Shown: positions 44,701 to 55,915, counted from the first letter of the stretch. The stretch is DNA of 64,000 nt from Castor canadensis (GCF_047511655.1 NC_133401.1:12618001-12682000), one strand, 5' to 3'. Made by a program: numbers and translations. Notes: generated from the letters alone by a model not told the origin.

Positions 44701-47700
44701 TTCGTTGGTTGAGATGTAAGGACTATCTGGACAGATTGAAGGGTACGGTCAAGGAAAATGCTACAAATATTTAACCATCAGTACTTCTTGGGCCCCAACC
44801 AATCACAGCAGATACTGTTTGGGTCATGGATGAACACTTCAGTTGTTGGATCCTTGGAGTAGTAGCCTAGGGTGGAGGGTCCTGGGGGAAAACACCTAAT
44901 TACCAATCTGTATCTGAGTGTTTTTAATAGTTTACCAACAAACTGTGTAATGAATAATAGCAACCTTTGTTTCTTTATGCTTCACAGCTTCGAGAAAAAT
45001 ATGGAGATGTGTTCACAGTGTACCTGGGACGTAGGCCTGTGGTGATGCTGTTTGGTACAGACACCATACGGGAGGCCCTGGTGGACCAAGCCGAGGCGTT
45101 CTCTGGCCGAGGGACAATTGCCACTATTGAGCAAGTCTTCCAGGGATATGGTGAGGGTTGCAAAGGCACCAAGAGGGGGTGGAATGGAGGGTGGGATCCA
45201 GAGAAGTTAAGTATGAGAAAGAAGGACAAGGGATAGGGAGGAATCCAGTATCCTTTGAACTTCCTCTGTAACCCATGCCTACTTTGCCTCCAGGTGTGGT
45301 CTTTGCCAATGGGGAACGCTGGAAGGCCCTTCGGCGCTTCTCTCTGGCTACCATGAGGGATTTCGGGATGGGAAAGCGGAGTGTGGAGGAGCGGATTCAG
45401 GAGGAGGCTCAGTGCCTGGTGGAGGAGCTGCGGAAATCCAAGGGTAAGTCTCAGGGGATGGGAAGGAAAGAAAACAAAGATAGTGAAAAAGAGAGTGATG
45501 GGTACACAACCGTAGAAAGACAGAGGTGTACATGGACAGAGATATGAAGATAGAGATAGAGGTTCAGGAGAGAGAGACAGAGACAGAGAGAGAGAGATTG
45601 AGAGAGGAAGTTTATATTGTGCAAGAATAATTCAAGAAATGTTGAGTTAGTGTGTTGCTTAATTATGCTCAGAGAAACCAATTCATGGATTAATTTTGTG
45701 TGCCAAAGGTAAAACAGAGCTTCTGTAAAAGAAAGCAAAGAGAAAAGGAGGAATGACAGGCATTTAGAAATAAGAAAAGTATAATTTTCTTACCTTGGGG
45801 AAGTGCTGGTGAGTGGGCAAAGAACGAAGAGACAGGTGGGGGTGCTCTGCTTTTGGGCAGCCAGAGGAACATACTTTGTAACTTGTGGGTTCTCTGTAAG
45901 GGGGGCATATTGGTGACATGCCCCCCTTTTAGTGCCTCTTTCTCTCATTTTTCTTTTTAAACTAGCTTTGGAGGTACTGGGACTTGAACTTAGGCTCTTG
46001 TGCTTGTTAGGTAGGCACTCTACCACCCTGATGTAGCTCTGATGGAGCTACTCCATCAGCCCTTTTTGTGTTGGGTATTTTCAAGACAGATCCCCTCAAA
46101 AACTATTTGTCCGGGCTAGCTTTGTACCCCAATTCTTCTCATTTCTACCTCCCAGGTAGCTGGGTTTATAGGTATGAGTCACGGCACCCGGCCTCTCATT
46201 TTCTTTTTTTATGGATTATATATATGTATATACATTTATAAATAATATATATAATATGTATATGTATATATATGTTTATATTATATATATGTATATTATG
46301 TACTTGGATCATATTCACTTCCCATTAACTTCTATTCTCTCTCTTCATGCCAGTCCTCTTTCTCTTTCCAAACAGTTCCCCCTCTACTTCCATGTCATTT
46401 TAAACAGCATGGATTCTGCATATGAGAAAAACATGCAATATTTGTCTTTCTCAGTCTGACTTATTTGTTTCACATGATGATCTCTAGTTCCATACATTTT
46501 CCTGCAAACTACATATTCTTCATACCTGAATAATATTCCATTGTTTATATATGCCACATTTTCTTTGTCCATTCATCCATTGATGGGTGCCTGGGATGAT
46601 TCCATACTTTGGCTGTTGTGATAGTGCTGATATAAACATGGGTGTGCAGTATCTTGATTGCATTCTGATTTAAATTCCAGTGCATGTATGTCCAGGAGTG
46701 GTATAGCAGGATAATATGGTAGTTCTATTTTTAGTTTTTGAGGAAACTCCATACTGATTTCCATACTGGCTGCACTGATTTGCATTCCCAACAACAGTGA
46801 ATAAGAATTCCTTTCTCCCCTCATCTTTACCCCATGTTGTTTATTTTCTTGATTGTAGTCATTCTGACAGGTGTCCACCACCTTTTCTCACTAGCATTTC
46901 TCAGAAGACTCTGAGGTGTCAGTATAGAAGCTGGAAGGGAGCAATAGTGATAGACAGACTGAGAAGGAAGGAGGAAGCACTGTGACACAGAGAAACAAGG
47001 AAGGAGAGACAGACAGGAAGAGGTCAAAAGGAAAAGAAAGACATACAAGGACAGAGAGAGAGAGAGTAGAAGAGAGTCAGAAAGGCAGAGGGAAACTGAG
47101 ACAGAGAATAAAGAAAGACAGACAAGATTCAGGGGAAGATCTGCAGAAGAGTGAGAGAAGACAAACAGGTGAGACCCAGAGAGAATCAGCCACACAAACC
47201 TAATGTTCTTAGGCTCTAGCTCCCCTCTCCCATCCACAACAGTAAGGACTGAGCCTGTCATACATGGGCATCACGTCACAATTGAAGAATGATTCCTGGA
47301 AGACCTGAGAGCCCTAGAAGTAGAAAGAGGAGAGAAAGGAAGAGTGATAGATAGGGATGGAGGTGTCAGGGCCTTTAAATTTGCACAAGCACTTGATTGA
47401 ACACGACCCTGCCCACTCCAGACCCTGTCTCTGTCTCTCAGCTTCTGTGTCTGAATCCTGACCCCAGTAATGAGTAGCTGTGTTACTTTGGTCAAATCAC
47501 TTAACCTCTGTGTTTATCCATTTACAGTGTGGGGAGTAATAATAGAATTGCATTGTTCTTATGATGTTGTGATGAGAATTAAAAATAAAACAATGTGTAA
47601 AGTGCTTAGATTCGGGAATGGCGCATAATACATGCTTGTGAGTGTTAGTTATTATTGATATTCTTATCTTTTATTACTGAACAATGGAGAGCAGTCACAC

Positions 47701-50407
47701 AGAGATGGGGCAGCAGCCAAATGTTTTTCAGACTCTTGATTCTGTATCTCATGTCCTGACCCCTCCTTCTCCTAGGAGCTCTCCTGAACCCCACCTTCCT
47801 CTTCCAGTGTATCACCTCCAACATCATCTGCTCCATTGTCTTTGGAGAACGATTTGACTATAAGGACCATCAATTCCTGCGGCTGATGGATTTGTTCTAT
47901 CAGACGTTTATGCTCATGAGTTCCTTCTATGGCCAGGTCAGGAGGAGGGAGTGGATGGGTGGGACTGAGGGGAACATCCAGGGCAGGGGGGAAAGTTTCC
48001 ATTTGGGGACTCAAAAGTGGAAGTGTACTGGAAGAGGGGCAGGGATGACAGAGAGAAACAGAGAGGATGAGATCTAGAGGGAGGGGGAGATGGTGAACAG
48101 AGATGGAGAGATAGAAAGAAAGAGGAAAACAGAAATAGAGTCAGAGAGACATCAAGAAAATGAAGACTCAGGAGAGAAAGGAAAATTGAGAAGTGAGAGA
48201 GAGGGAGAAGTACAGAGAGAGTTTTCCCATGTGGTATGGGTGCCTAGGAGTGCTCCCTTTTTTGGTGGTACTGGGGATTGAATTTAGGGCTTCATGCTTG
48301 CTAAGCAGGTGCTCTGCTACTTGAGCCACTCTGGCAGCCTGAGTGCTGTCTATTCCCTGAGACATATAGCCATCCTCAGGTGTATCTCACAGCCCCTTCT
48401 TTCTTGCAGATGTTTGAACTCTTCTCTGACTTCCTAAAGTACTTTCCTGGCACACACAGGCAAATCCACAAAAATCTGCAGGAAATCATAACTTTCACTG
48501 GCCACAGTGTGGAGAAGCACCGTGCAACCCTGGACCCCAGCTCCCCAAGAGACTTCATTGACTCCTACCTGCTGCGCATGGAGAAAGTAGGATCTGCATG
48601 GAAGAGAGGAGAGCTGAGAAGGAGGAAGGGGAAGGGGTAGGAAAGGAGAATAGGGGGAGGCAAAGAGCAGAGAATGGGAGGAAAGAATAGGTAGAAGGAA
48701 GGGAGGAGATACAGAAGGGATGGAGTGAAAGAGAGGAGGAAGTAGAACGGGGAGGGAAAGAGAGAGAGAAGGTGGACTACTTGAGTAAGAATTACAAGGC
48801 AAGGTACAAAAAGTAGGAGAAAAGACCCACAAGGTAAAAAGAGACTGGGAGACAGAAAGTGAGAAACATACCAAGGGTTGGAGAAAGTGATATAGAAGTC
48901 AGAGTAGAGAGGCTGGAGAAACAGAGATAAAGATGAATGGTTGGATGCATTCAGGATAGAGAAACACAAAGTAGACCAGATAGTGTGAGACCCAGAAACA
49001 GAGGGAGGGTGTCCAAAGAGAGTGTACACCTTCCTGCAATGAGGCTCCAGTGTCCCCTGACCCTCCCTCTCCCTCTTGCCCCTCTGGAACCAGGAGAAGT
49101 CCAACGTGAACACTGAGTTCCACCACCAGAACCTCATACTTACCTTGCTCTCGCTCTTCTTTGCTGGCACCGAGACCAGCAGCACCACTCTCCGCTATGG
49201 CTTCCTGCTCATGCTCAAGTACCCTCATGTTGCAGGTAAGCCATGGACAGCCATTTGGGAAGTTCTGCTTCTCCCCTTTGGCTGCAGAGGTGGGTCTAGG
49301 GCTGAGAGAGGCAATATTGGTCTCTTATCTAGGAGCTCTGCAGGCTTTAGACTAGAGCAAACTGAGCCAGTCCTGTTAATGGATGGGTGATTGAAGAATC
49401 TTTCTGCTTGTTCTTACATTGTTTTCTACTATTACTTAAAGATTGGTCCATTGTATGCATGCATCTATCCATCCCTTCATTTATCCATGGGCTTCTTTCT
49501 CTTGGCAGCACTTGAATTTGAACTAAGGTCCTCACACTAGCTAGGCGTCCATTTATCCATACATCCATCTCTCCATGCATCTATCTATCCATTATCTATC
49601 CCTCTATCCACTCACCATTATCCCATACATCATCCATCTATTAATTGACTAATTCACCTGTATAATTGCTGATTGTTTCATCTACAGTGCATCCCAGGAC
49701 ATATACTTTCATTCACTGATTTTTATTCTTCAGTTCATGAATTGATCCCTGGAATAGTGATGAATGAACTATTTGTCATTGGTTATTTGGCTAACTCATT
49801 TATTTATGCTGTGCCCTAGGTTTCATTCCTTACTCCTCCCAACAACCTGTCTTTCAATTCATCATTCATTCATCCACCCATTCCTCTATTTATCCATTTA
49901 ATAGCTATTTTATTTCATAACTTATCATTCAGTTCACCCACTCATTTATTCCTTTGTTTACTCCTTTACTTATTCCCTTATTTATCTTCACTAATTGATT
50001 CATTAAAAAGTTCCTTCAAAAATTTACCATTCATGTGATTATTTCTTAGTTGGGTTCATTGATTTGTCCACAAGCCATTTATTAATTGATCCATTAATTG
50101 AATCATCTATTGATTGATGAGTTGAATATATACATCCATTTATTGGTTTGTTGATTTCATTCATTCAGTGATCTTTCCATACTTAATTGATTTGTCCATT
50201 GATTGATTGACTGATATACTTACTAACTGTACCATTGTTCATGGACTAATCTATTGATTTGTTCCACTGTTATATTCCTGAACACCTAGTTGAGTACCTA
50301 ACCTGTAACGCACATGTAATAAATATTAGTTAGTTTTCCATTTATCTTAGAAGGGGAGTTAGGATAGACTGGTAGCCTGGAGTTCTTAGTATAAAATTCC
50401 ATGCAAA

Positions 50408-50460
<53 letters not shown>

Positions 50461-53400
50461 TTTTGCATGTGGGGAGATAATGCACAACACTCATTAGATT
50501 TCAAAGGGTGAATTCTTGTTTTCTCCCTCCTGCTCTCACCACACACTGACTAATCTGAGCTTCATCAATGATCTAATGTTTTTCTTAAGGTTTCTCATGA
50601 GTTATTGATCCATAGAAATCCACAGTATCATTGCTGTAATGCCTCTATGCAGGTGGGGTTCATTGTCCCCCTTTTCTGTGCAGAAAGAGTCCAAAAGGAG
50701 ATCAAAGAAGTGATTGGCTCACATCGCCCACCAGCTCTCGATGACCGCAACAAAATGCCATACACTGATGCAGTTATCCATGAGATTCAGAGATTTTCAG
50801 ATCTCCTCCCTTTCGGTGTGCCCCACATGGTCACCAAAGACACTGCATTCCGAGGGTACATCATCCCCAAGGTGAGACCAGCTAGCTCCCACTTCTCTGT
50901 GTGGGAATCCTCACCTCAGTTTTCCTTTCTTTTTTGGGGGGGCAATACTGGGATTTGAACTCAGGGCTTTGCACTTGCTAGACTAGAGCACTACTGTTTG
51001 AGTCACACCTCCAGCCCTCTTTACTCTGGTTATTTTTGAGATAAGATCTTGTTTTTCACCTGTGCTGGCATGGACCATGATCTTCCTATTCTATTTTTCT
51101 TGCCACAGCTGAGATGTTCACTCATGGTTGAGGTGGGTTATTGTGATTGTGAACTTTTTGATGTGGCCAGCCTGTAACTGTGACCCTCCTAATTTCAGCC
51201 ACACATATAGTGAGGATAAAAGGCCTGAGTCATCATTCCTGGCTCTCAGTTTTCCCTTCTCTCTGTCTTCTTTCTTTTAGTTTCAACAGGTCTCAATTTT
51301 CCATTTTCATATATGGGTCTCAGTTTTCTTAAAATTCAACATCACCCCGCTGTTGGAAACTCAGTAAATCCCTTGCCTTTGTTTCATTTTATCTGTCATT
51401 TTTTGCACATGGAGGCCAGAAAATAGCAATATCTTTTGATCTTATGACTTTTCCCCAGAACACTGAAGTTTACTCCATCCTGACTTCTGCTCTCCACGAC
51501 CCACAGTACTTTGAAAAACCAGATGACTTCAACCCTGAACACTTTCTGGATGCTAATGGTGCATTTAAGAAGAATGATGCTTTTATTCCTTTTTCCATAG
51601 GTAAGCTGGACCCTCGATCACTTTCCCAGACACCAGATGGCAGGTCCCCTCCTCTCCTTGAGACAGACAATAATAGGTCCTTGTTTATTGGGTACTTAAT
51701 ATATTCCAGTTGCTTTACCTGAGGTATCCCAACCTTCTTCACTAAAACTTTATGGGGCCTTGAGGCCTTGAGAAGTGAGATTACGTCTTGAAGACACATT
51801 TTGGTAAGAAGGACCTTGGGCAAATATTAAAAATCTCTAAACCTGAGGAAATTCATTTTCTTAAAAAATAACAAGTGAAACACACCTGGGTTTCAGCCTT
51901 TTTTCTTAGCCCCCCAGAAATATTCATAGAATTGTGAATAAGACCCATGCAGATGCAGATGGGGTCTGTGGTTCCCACCAGATTCTCAGAGGTATAAGGA
52001 ACCCCTGCTAGTGTATAAACCACAAGAAGCCCATCTGTATTGGAGGCTAATGATAATGCATCAAACAAATCACACACACAAATCAGAGACACTGTTTCTG
52101 CCCTAGGAAACTCATAGTCCAGGAGTATAGGTGACATTCACAAAATTGTCACACAACAATAATCTAATTAAATGATTTAATGCATGCCCAGTGCTTAGGA
52201 CTACCTGGCACAAAGCAATATGCTCTAGGAAGCCAAGTATCAGTGGCTCATACCTGTAATCCTAGATACTCAAGACACAGAGATCTGAAGGATAGAAGTT
52301 CAAAGCAAGCCCTAGGCAAATAGATCTTGGGACCCCATCTCAAAAAAATCCAATACAAAAAGGCTGGTAGTGTGGCTCAAGTGGTAGGGTGCCTGCCTTG
52401 CAAGTATAAAACTTTGAGTTCAAAACCAAAACTACCCAAAAAAAATCCTCAGGGGGCAATTATTTTTTTAATTGTGTAATAAAATATGAGGTAAACACTG
52501 ACTAATTTTGACCAGTAAGAGAGAAAGAGTTAACATGGGAAACTGATTTCTCAGGTGAGGTCAAATTGGCAAGCATTGATCAGTCACTAGACAATGTTTT
52601 CCAGGCAGAGGAAACAGCCAGGGCAAAGCCCCGGAAGCTGTAGGATGCTCTGGGGTGAAGATAAGGTCAGGGGATGTGGTTGAATAGCTTAGCTGGGCAG
52701 GGCCTTGAAGGCTGAGGGAGGAGTTTGTATCCATCCTTGAACACTGGTGAGCTGAGGCGTGTCTTGACAGGCTTGTCCCTGTTTCCACTTGCCACTCTTT
52801 GACGTTTTAAAAGAAAAATAAAACTATACAAATTAAATTTCATAGAGGATTTTTCAGCAAAAGTTCCTGAATTGGACAATATCCTGAACCAGTAAAGATT
52901 CAGAGAGCTCCACCAGCAAAGTGCGCAGGTAGTGCTTATAGACAGAAGGAAGTGGGCACACAGAAACAGCAGGATTAGTTACAGTTCCCCTTTTGCCTTA
53001 TTTGGATGGGTCTGAACGTCTGCAGGCTATGGTTGGCTAATGCTGACTATTATGATTAGCTGAGACTTGGTAACTTGTTAGAATCAGTTTGTTTACATAT
53101 TAGCTTATAATTGCTATGTACAGAGGCACCATTATGCCTAATTTAACTTAAATAAAATCTTCAGTGCTAAATGAAATGAATTTTACCCATGTAAAAGCCC
53201 TATGTCCAGGTTTCTTTGTTTTGGGAAGAACAAAGGCCCAAGAATCAAGTTCCTATGCTTGAATTTCACCCAGTGACTTCAGTGAGTCAGGGCTCTGACC
53301 CTGCTCCTTCCTCTGTCTAGAGCAATGGGCCCCTCCCTCATTTCCTCTTCCCTGAGAGTAGGGAACTTATGGGTGGTGTGATGTGGGTCATTTCTACATT

Positions 53401-55374
53401 GAGTTGCCCTAACCTAAGTTTAAGTAGAGGCAGAGATGTAGATAAATAAAAAAAGAGACAGATAAGTTAGCAATGGAGAGATGATGAGAATGCAACAGAG
53501 AGGTGGATAAAGGGAGACAGAGACAGGAATATCATGACAGAAAGAGAAACTTATAGTAGATAGACACTGAACTTGAAGCAATAGAAGCAGAGAGAAAGGA
53601 ATAAGGAGAGACAGGAGGAGGAAGAGCAAGAAGAGAGGAGGAGACAGAGTAGAAGGAGGAAGGAAAAGGAGGAGGAGGAAGAAGAGGGAGAGAGGAGAGA
53701 CATAAATTGGGCATGAAGAGGAAGAATGAAAAAATGGAGAGGTATTTTTAGCAGAAAAGAAAATGGACAAAAAACAGTGCTTGACAGGTATAGACTAAGC
53801 AGAGGCAGACTGCCCAGGGCAGAAAGAAAGATAGACTGAACCAAAAGCCTGTTAGTGCCAAAGAGATATCAAAGGACATCTAAGCAGACATGACAAGAAG
53901 GAAAGGGTATGTTGAGAGAGAAACAGCAGGCATCAAGCTCTTGTGGGAAAATCTGATCACACAACCAGTTTCTTAAAAAACCCTCCTGTCTCCTGAATTC
54001 TGGAGATGCCAAAAGGATGTTTACCCTTCCCCATGGAGGCACAATTTTCCAACAACCTGTAAAGTATAGGGCTGCCTGGAAACCTACCTGGAAATCTTGA
54101 CCTGGCTTTCCCAGGTTGCCAGTTAGCAGATTAAGAAGCATCAAAACTTTCAGACTCCCTTTGTTCTCATTCTACTCCAAGTCCATGGTTTATAAACTAG
54201 CACAGGTTCATTACAGCTCTGAGAATCTGGTGGGGTCATAGAACCCTTCTACATGTCCTTCAGTTATATTCATAATTGTATGAACATTTTGGGGGGGAGT
54301 TTTTTTGGTGCTGTACTGGGGATTGAACTCAGGGTCTCAGGCTTGCTAGGCTAATGCTGTGACACTTGAGCCCTGCCCCAATTTTTGCTTTTTTTAAGTT
54401 TATATTTTAGATAGGGTCTTGTGCATTGACTGGGGACACCTTGTATTTTGATCCTCCTACTTCCACCTCATAAGTAGGCTTGCACCATCATGCCTGGGGT
54501 GGGGGTGTGCAGGAGAAGGGGGAATTCTTGAAGCTCACAGATCTCAAGCTATGGCCAGAAGACAATCCAGAGAGCATCACATATGCAGTTCCAGAAATAC
54601 CACCTCCATACACTCCCAGAAACAAGCACAAGCTACACGAATAAGATTTCTTTTAAGAAAGGCACTTGCTATGCAACCCAGGCTGGCCTCAAACTTTTAG
54701 TCTTCCTGCCTCAGTCTCCCTAGTGCTTAGATTACAGGTGTGAACCACTATACCTGGGTGCATATAGGGTTAATATAAGAGTTTCTACAAAGGTAAAGTT
54801 TACCACCACAACAGCCCCATGGGATGGGTGCCATGTCCCCCATATGAGAAATGAAGGACATTAAGTCAGAAATGTGTGCATACTTATGTACACACCCTAC
54901 ATCCAACCATGAGTGGGTCCTGATCTCCTGTGAGGCCAATGAACCCTTGGAAAATATAACAAAAGCCAAAAACTTTGTCTCAGAACAATGAGCATGGGTC
55001 ACCCATTTAAAGTTCTGCACCCAGTTTCAGAGGGTTTGGGAACCCCCTAAAATACTACCATAGATTACAGGTTAAAGGCCAAGTACATGCACATTTTTTG
55101 CAAGTGGACACAGGTGTCTGGGCTTAGGAATGAAACTGGGCAGAACATTGCACTTTCTAAGTGCCCACATGGCTGATCCTTTGTTTCCACAGGGAAGCGC
55201 ATTTGTCTTGGTGAAGGCGTCGCCCGCAATGAATTGTTCCTCTTCTTTACCACCATCCTCCAGAACTTCTCCTTGGCCAGCCCCGTGGCTCCAAAGGACA
55301 TTGATCTCACACCCCGGGAGAGTGGTTTGGGCAGAGTTCCTCCAACTTACCAGATCCGCTTCCTACCACTTTAA
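41588..55374 (+). CDS. CYP2B: Cytochrome P450 family 2 subfamily B, complete nine-exon gene
   Basis: Haem-thiolate monooxygenase of the endoplasmic reticulum that oxidises drugs, steroids and other lipophilic compounds with electrons from NADPH-P450 reductase. Joining exons at GT/AG sites gives 1476 nt and 491 residues, the usual CYP2B length. Coding exon sizes are 171, 163, 150, 161, 177, 142, 188, 142 and 182 nt, the CYP2 pattern. Visible in the product: an N-terminal membrane anchor (residues 3-20), the proline hinge PPGPYPLP (31-38), helix C W121/R125, the RRFS phosphorylation-type site (S128), I-helix AGTET with T302, K-helix E355/R358, and haem ligand C436 in [12 protein letters not shown]. 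The start is the ATG in the context GGGACCATGG. The C-terminus reads RFLPL where many CYP2B proteins end RFLPR. Subfamily is secure; the species-specific member number is not. Regulation is probably by CAR/PXR through the upstream PBREM. Confidence 0.96.
41811..41906 (+). repeat. Short upstream tract duplicated in CYP2B intron 1 (copy 2)
   Basis: Begins gacactggagatatggacac, 53 nt after the exon 1 donor. It is a direct copy of 40893-40990, so exon 1 is bracketed by direct repeats. Confidence 0.85.
42245..42910 (+). mobile_element. LINE-1 3' end in CYP2B intron 1, sense, young
   Basis: ORF2 end (ttctgagtgaggttagcctg; cgtacgttctccctcatatg) and 3' UTR with a G-rich polypurine tract (42756-42820). 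AATAAA at 42853-42858 and 42861-42866 precedes an (AAT)n tail. Least diverged L1 3' end here. Confidence 0.88.
43195..43310 (-). mobile_element. B1/Alu-like SINE
   Basis: Antisense CCCAGGCTGGCCTTGAACTG, then AGTGCTGAAATTACAGGTG. Confidence 0.85.
43335..43465 (+). repeat. Polypyrimidine (CTTT/CCTT/CT) tract
   Basis: CTTCC, CTTT and TCTC units in CYP2B intron 1. The long ORFs here are compositional. Confidence 0.85.
43466..43548 (-). mobile_element. tRNA-derived SINE
   Basis: Antisense GAGATTGAACCCAGGGC and TTCTCTACCACTAGC. Confidence 0.8.
43998..44068 (-). mobile_element. tRNA-derived SINE fragment
   Basis: Antisense GAGAGTGAACCCATGC and AGTCTACCATTTAAGC. Confidence 0.65.
44210..44285 (-). 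mobile_element. tRNA-derived SINE fragment
   Basis: Antisense GGGGTTTAAACTAAGGAC and GTGCTTTATACTTGAGC. Confidence 0.7.
44988..45150 (+). CDS. CYP2B: CYP2B exon 2 (residues 58-112)
   Basis: 163 nt between a cttcacag acceptor and a gtgagg donor. Encodes [14 protein letters not shown], then [16 protein letters not shown] (helix B and the start of the B-C loop, part of substrate recognition site 1). Ends in phase 1. Confidence 0.97.
45294..45443 (+). CDS. CYP2B: CYP2B exon 3 (residues 112-162)
   Basis: 150 nt between acceptor cctccag and donor gtaagt. Encodes [16 protein letters not shown] and [18 protein letters not shown] (helices C and D). W121 and R125 contact the haem propionates in this family. 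Confidence 0.97.
45545..45610 (+). repeat. (GA)n-rich tract in CYP2B intron 3
   Basis: AGAGAGA and CAGAGA units. Confidence 0.8.
45955..46198 (-). mobile_element. Composite SINE in CYP2B intron 3
   Basis: Antisense GGGACTTGAACTTAGGC, GGCACTCTACCACC, then GTCCGGGCTAGCTTTG and AGCTGGGTTTATAGG. Confidence 0.85.
46205..46890 (-). mobile_element. LINE-1 3' UTR/ORF2 end in CYP2B intron 3
   Basis: Antisense; TA-rich start, then cacatgatgatctctagttc, tccattgatgggtgcctggg, gtatagcaggataatatggt. Confidence 0.8.
46900..47200 (+). repeat. Purine-rich tract in CYP2B intron 3
   Basis: GA/GGAA-rich, no coding sense; yields spurious ORFs on both strands. Confidence 0.7.
47460..47640 (+). repeat. MIR relic in CYP2B intron 3
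   Basis: tgtgttactttggtcaaatcacttaa-type core, and gtaaagtgcttag. Confidence 0.7.
47776..47936 (+). CDS. CYP2B: CYP2B exon 4 (residues 162-215)
   Basis: 161 nt between acceptor tctcctag and donor gtcagg. Encodes [18 protein letters not shown], then [18 protein letters not shown] and SSFYGQ. This is the E-F helix region, including part of substrate recognition site 2. Confidence 0.97.
48000..48225 (+). repeat. Purine-rich tract in CYP2B intron 4
   Basis: GAGA/GGAA-rich run; no ORF of interest. Confidence 0.7.
48255..48340 (-). mobile_element. tRNA-derived SINE in CYP2B intron 4
   Basis: Antisense GGGGATTGAATTTAGGGC and GTGCTCTGCTACTTGAGCC. It ends 70 nt before the exon 5 acceptor. Confidence 0.88.
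48410..48586 (+). CDS. CYP2B: CYP2B exon 5 (residues 216-274)
   Basis: 177 nt between acceptor ttcttgcag and donor gtagga. Encodes [18 protein letters not shown], then [10 protein letters not shown] and [11 protein letters not shown] (helices F'-G-H). The donor has GT but lacks the usual purine-A at +3/+4 (gtag); it should still be used. Confidence 0.96.
48590..48910 (+). repeat. Purine-rich tract in CYP2B intron 5
   Basis: About 320 bp dominated by G and A directly after exon 5. Confidence 0.75.
49094..49235 (+). CDS. CYP2B: CYP2B exon 6 (residues 275-322)
   Basis: 142 nt between acceptor aaccag and donor gtaagc. Encodes [13 protein letters not shown] and the I-helix [18 protein letters not shown], with the proton-relay threonine T302 and E301. 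Ends in phase 1. Confidence 0.97.
49440..50240. other. CYP2B intron 6: ATCC/TTCATT-type degenerate repeats
   Basis: Many imperfect ATCCATC and TTCATTCA units. A small antisense SINE-like piece occurs at 49495-49548. Confidence 0.5.
50412..50458 (+). repeat. (TG)n microsatellite in CYP2B intron 6
   Basis: About 23 uninterrupted units. The pseudogene counterpart near 13275-13302 is short and interrupted. Confidence 0.95.
50684..50871 (+). CDS. CYP2B: CYP2B exon 7 (residues 322-384)
   Basis: 188 nt between acceptor ctgtgcag and donor gtgaga. Encodes [18 protein letters not shown], then [19 protein letters not shown]355 and R358 form the ExxR salt bridge of the K helix. Substrate recognition site 5 follows. 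Confidence 0.97.
50935..51245 (-). mobile_element. Composite SINE in CYP2B intron 7
   Basis: Antisense GGGATTTGAACTCAGGGC, then Alu-like modules. At the same place the pseudogene carries a related SINE (13848-14266). Confidence 0.82.
51459..51600 (+). CDS. CYP2B: CYP2B exon 8 (residues 385-432)
   Basis: 142 nt between acceptor ttccccag and donor gtaagc. Encodes [18 protein letters not shown], the [14 protein letters not shown] meander (PERF-like element) and FIPFSI at the start of the haem loop. Confidence 0.97.
52225..52440 (+). mobile_element. Composite SINE in CYP2B intron 8
   Basis: cagtggctcatacctgtaat, then GTGGCTCAAGTGGTAGGGTGCC and TGAGTTCAAAACC. Confidence 0.88.
53440..53720 (+). 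repeat. Purine-rich tract in CYP2B intron 8
   Basis: GAGGA/GAAGA-rich sequence; long minus-strand ORFs here are low complexity (Ser/Leu/Pro). Confidence 0.7.
54290..54505 (-). mobile_element. Composite SINE in CYP2B intron 8
   Basis: Antisense GGGGATTGAACTCAGGGTC and CACTTGAGCCCTGCC, then Alu-like part. Confidence 0.8.
54640..54760 (-). mobile_element. B1/Alu-like SINE
   Basis: Antisense CCCAGGCTGGCCTCAAAC, then AGTGCTTAGATTACAGG. Confidence 0.82.
55193..55374 (+). CDS. CYP2B: CYP2B exon 9, coding part (residues 432-491)
   Basis: 182 coding nt from acceptor tttccacag to TAA. Encodes [18 protein letters not shown] with the haem-ligand cysteine 436, then [18 protein letters not shown] and the end RFLPL. 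Preceded by a 3.6-kb intron 8. Confidence 0.97.
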
Positions 55375-55915
55375 ATGGCGTGAAGGAAGCGGGCAAAAGG
55401 ATTTCATAGTCATTAAGTGTCCCCACCTCTGTAGGAAATGGCTCCTGGCTCCCTTCACCTAAGAGAGACCTACTGTAAAACCAGCAGCTTCTCATCCTTA
55501 GTTGCTCACTATGGCAAACTTTTTAGAGTCTTCTGTCATGCTGCAGCTCTTTGAAGCCCTAAGTGGTCTTCCTGTAGTTGTGCCTTTCAGACCATAGCTC
55601 ATGCTGAGTGGCTTCTCCCTTGCTTAGAACAACCACAGTCCCCATTTATCAACCTCATGTGCTCTGTGATATGTGCTAAAGGGCTGTGCACATGATTTCT
55701 CTTGAATCCTCCCCTCAGTAGCCCCACAGAGTGGGTGCAATGATTCTGCCCCTTTACAGATGAGTAATGGAGGTCAGACAACGGCATCAGTTGCCTGAGG
55801 TCACAGTGCCAGTTTGTGAAGGAGCAACATCACATTCTGACTTTTAACCCAAACTCTTCACTGTAGTGCCTCCTCCTGTATGTATTTAAATTAAAGTATG
55901 TTTCACACAACATGA
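55375..55915 (+). other. CYP2B: CYP2B 3' UTR (probable extent)
   Basis: Follows the TAA. An ATTAAA signal at 55890-55895 is the first reasonable poly(A) signal; CYP2B mRNAs can be longer. A MIR relic occupies roughly 55680-55870. No other gene signal was seen. Confidence 0.4.
55680..55870 (-). repeat. MIR relic in the CYP2B 3' UTR
   Basis: cctttacagatgagtaatgg, then ttgcctgaggtcacagtgcc: reversed MIR core. Confidence 0.7.

Noticed and set aside
46827-47261. 144-codon minus-strand ORF
   Set aside because: Complement of a purine-rich intron tract; serine/leucine-rich, no homology.
48565-49188. 207-codon minus-strand ORF
   Set aside because: Antisense to a purine-rich intron and CYP2B exon 6; Ser/Leu/Pro low-complexity product.
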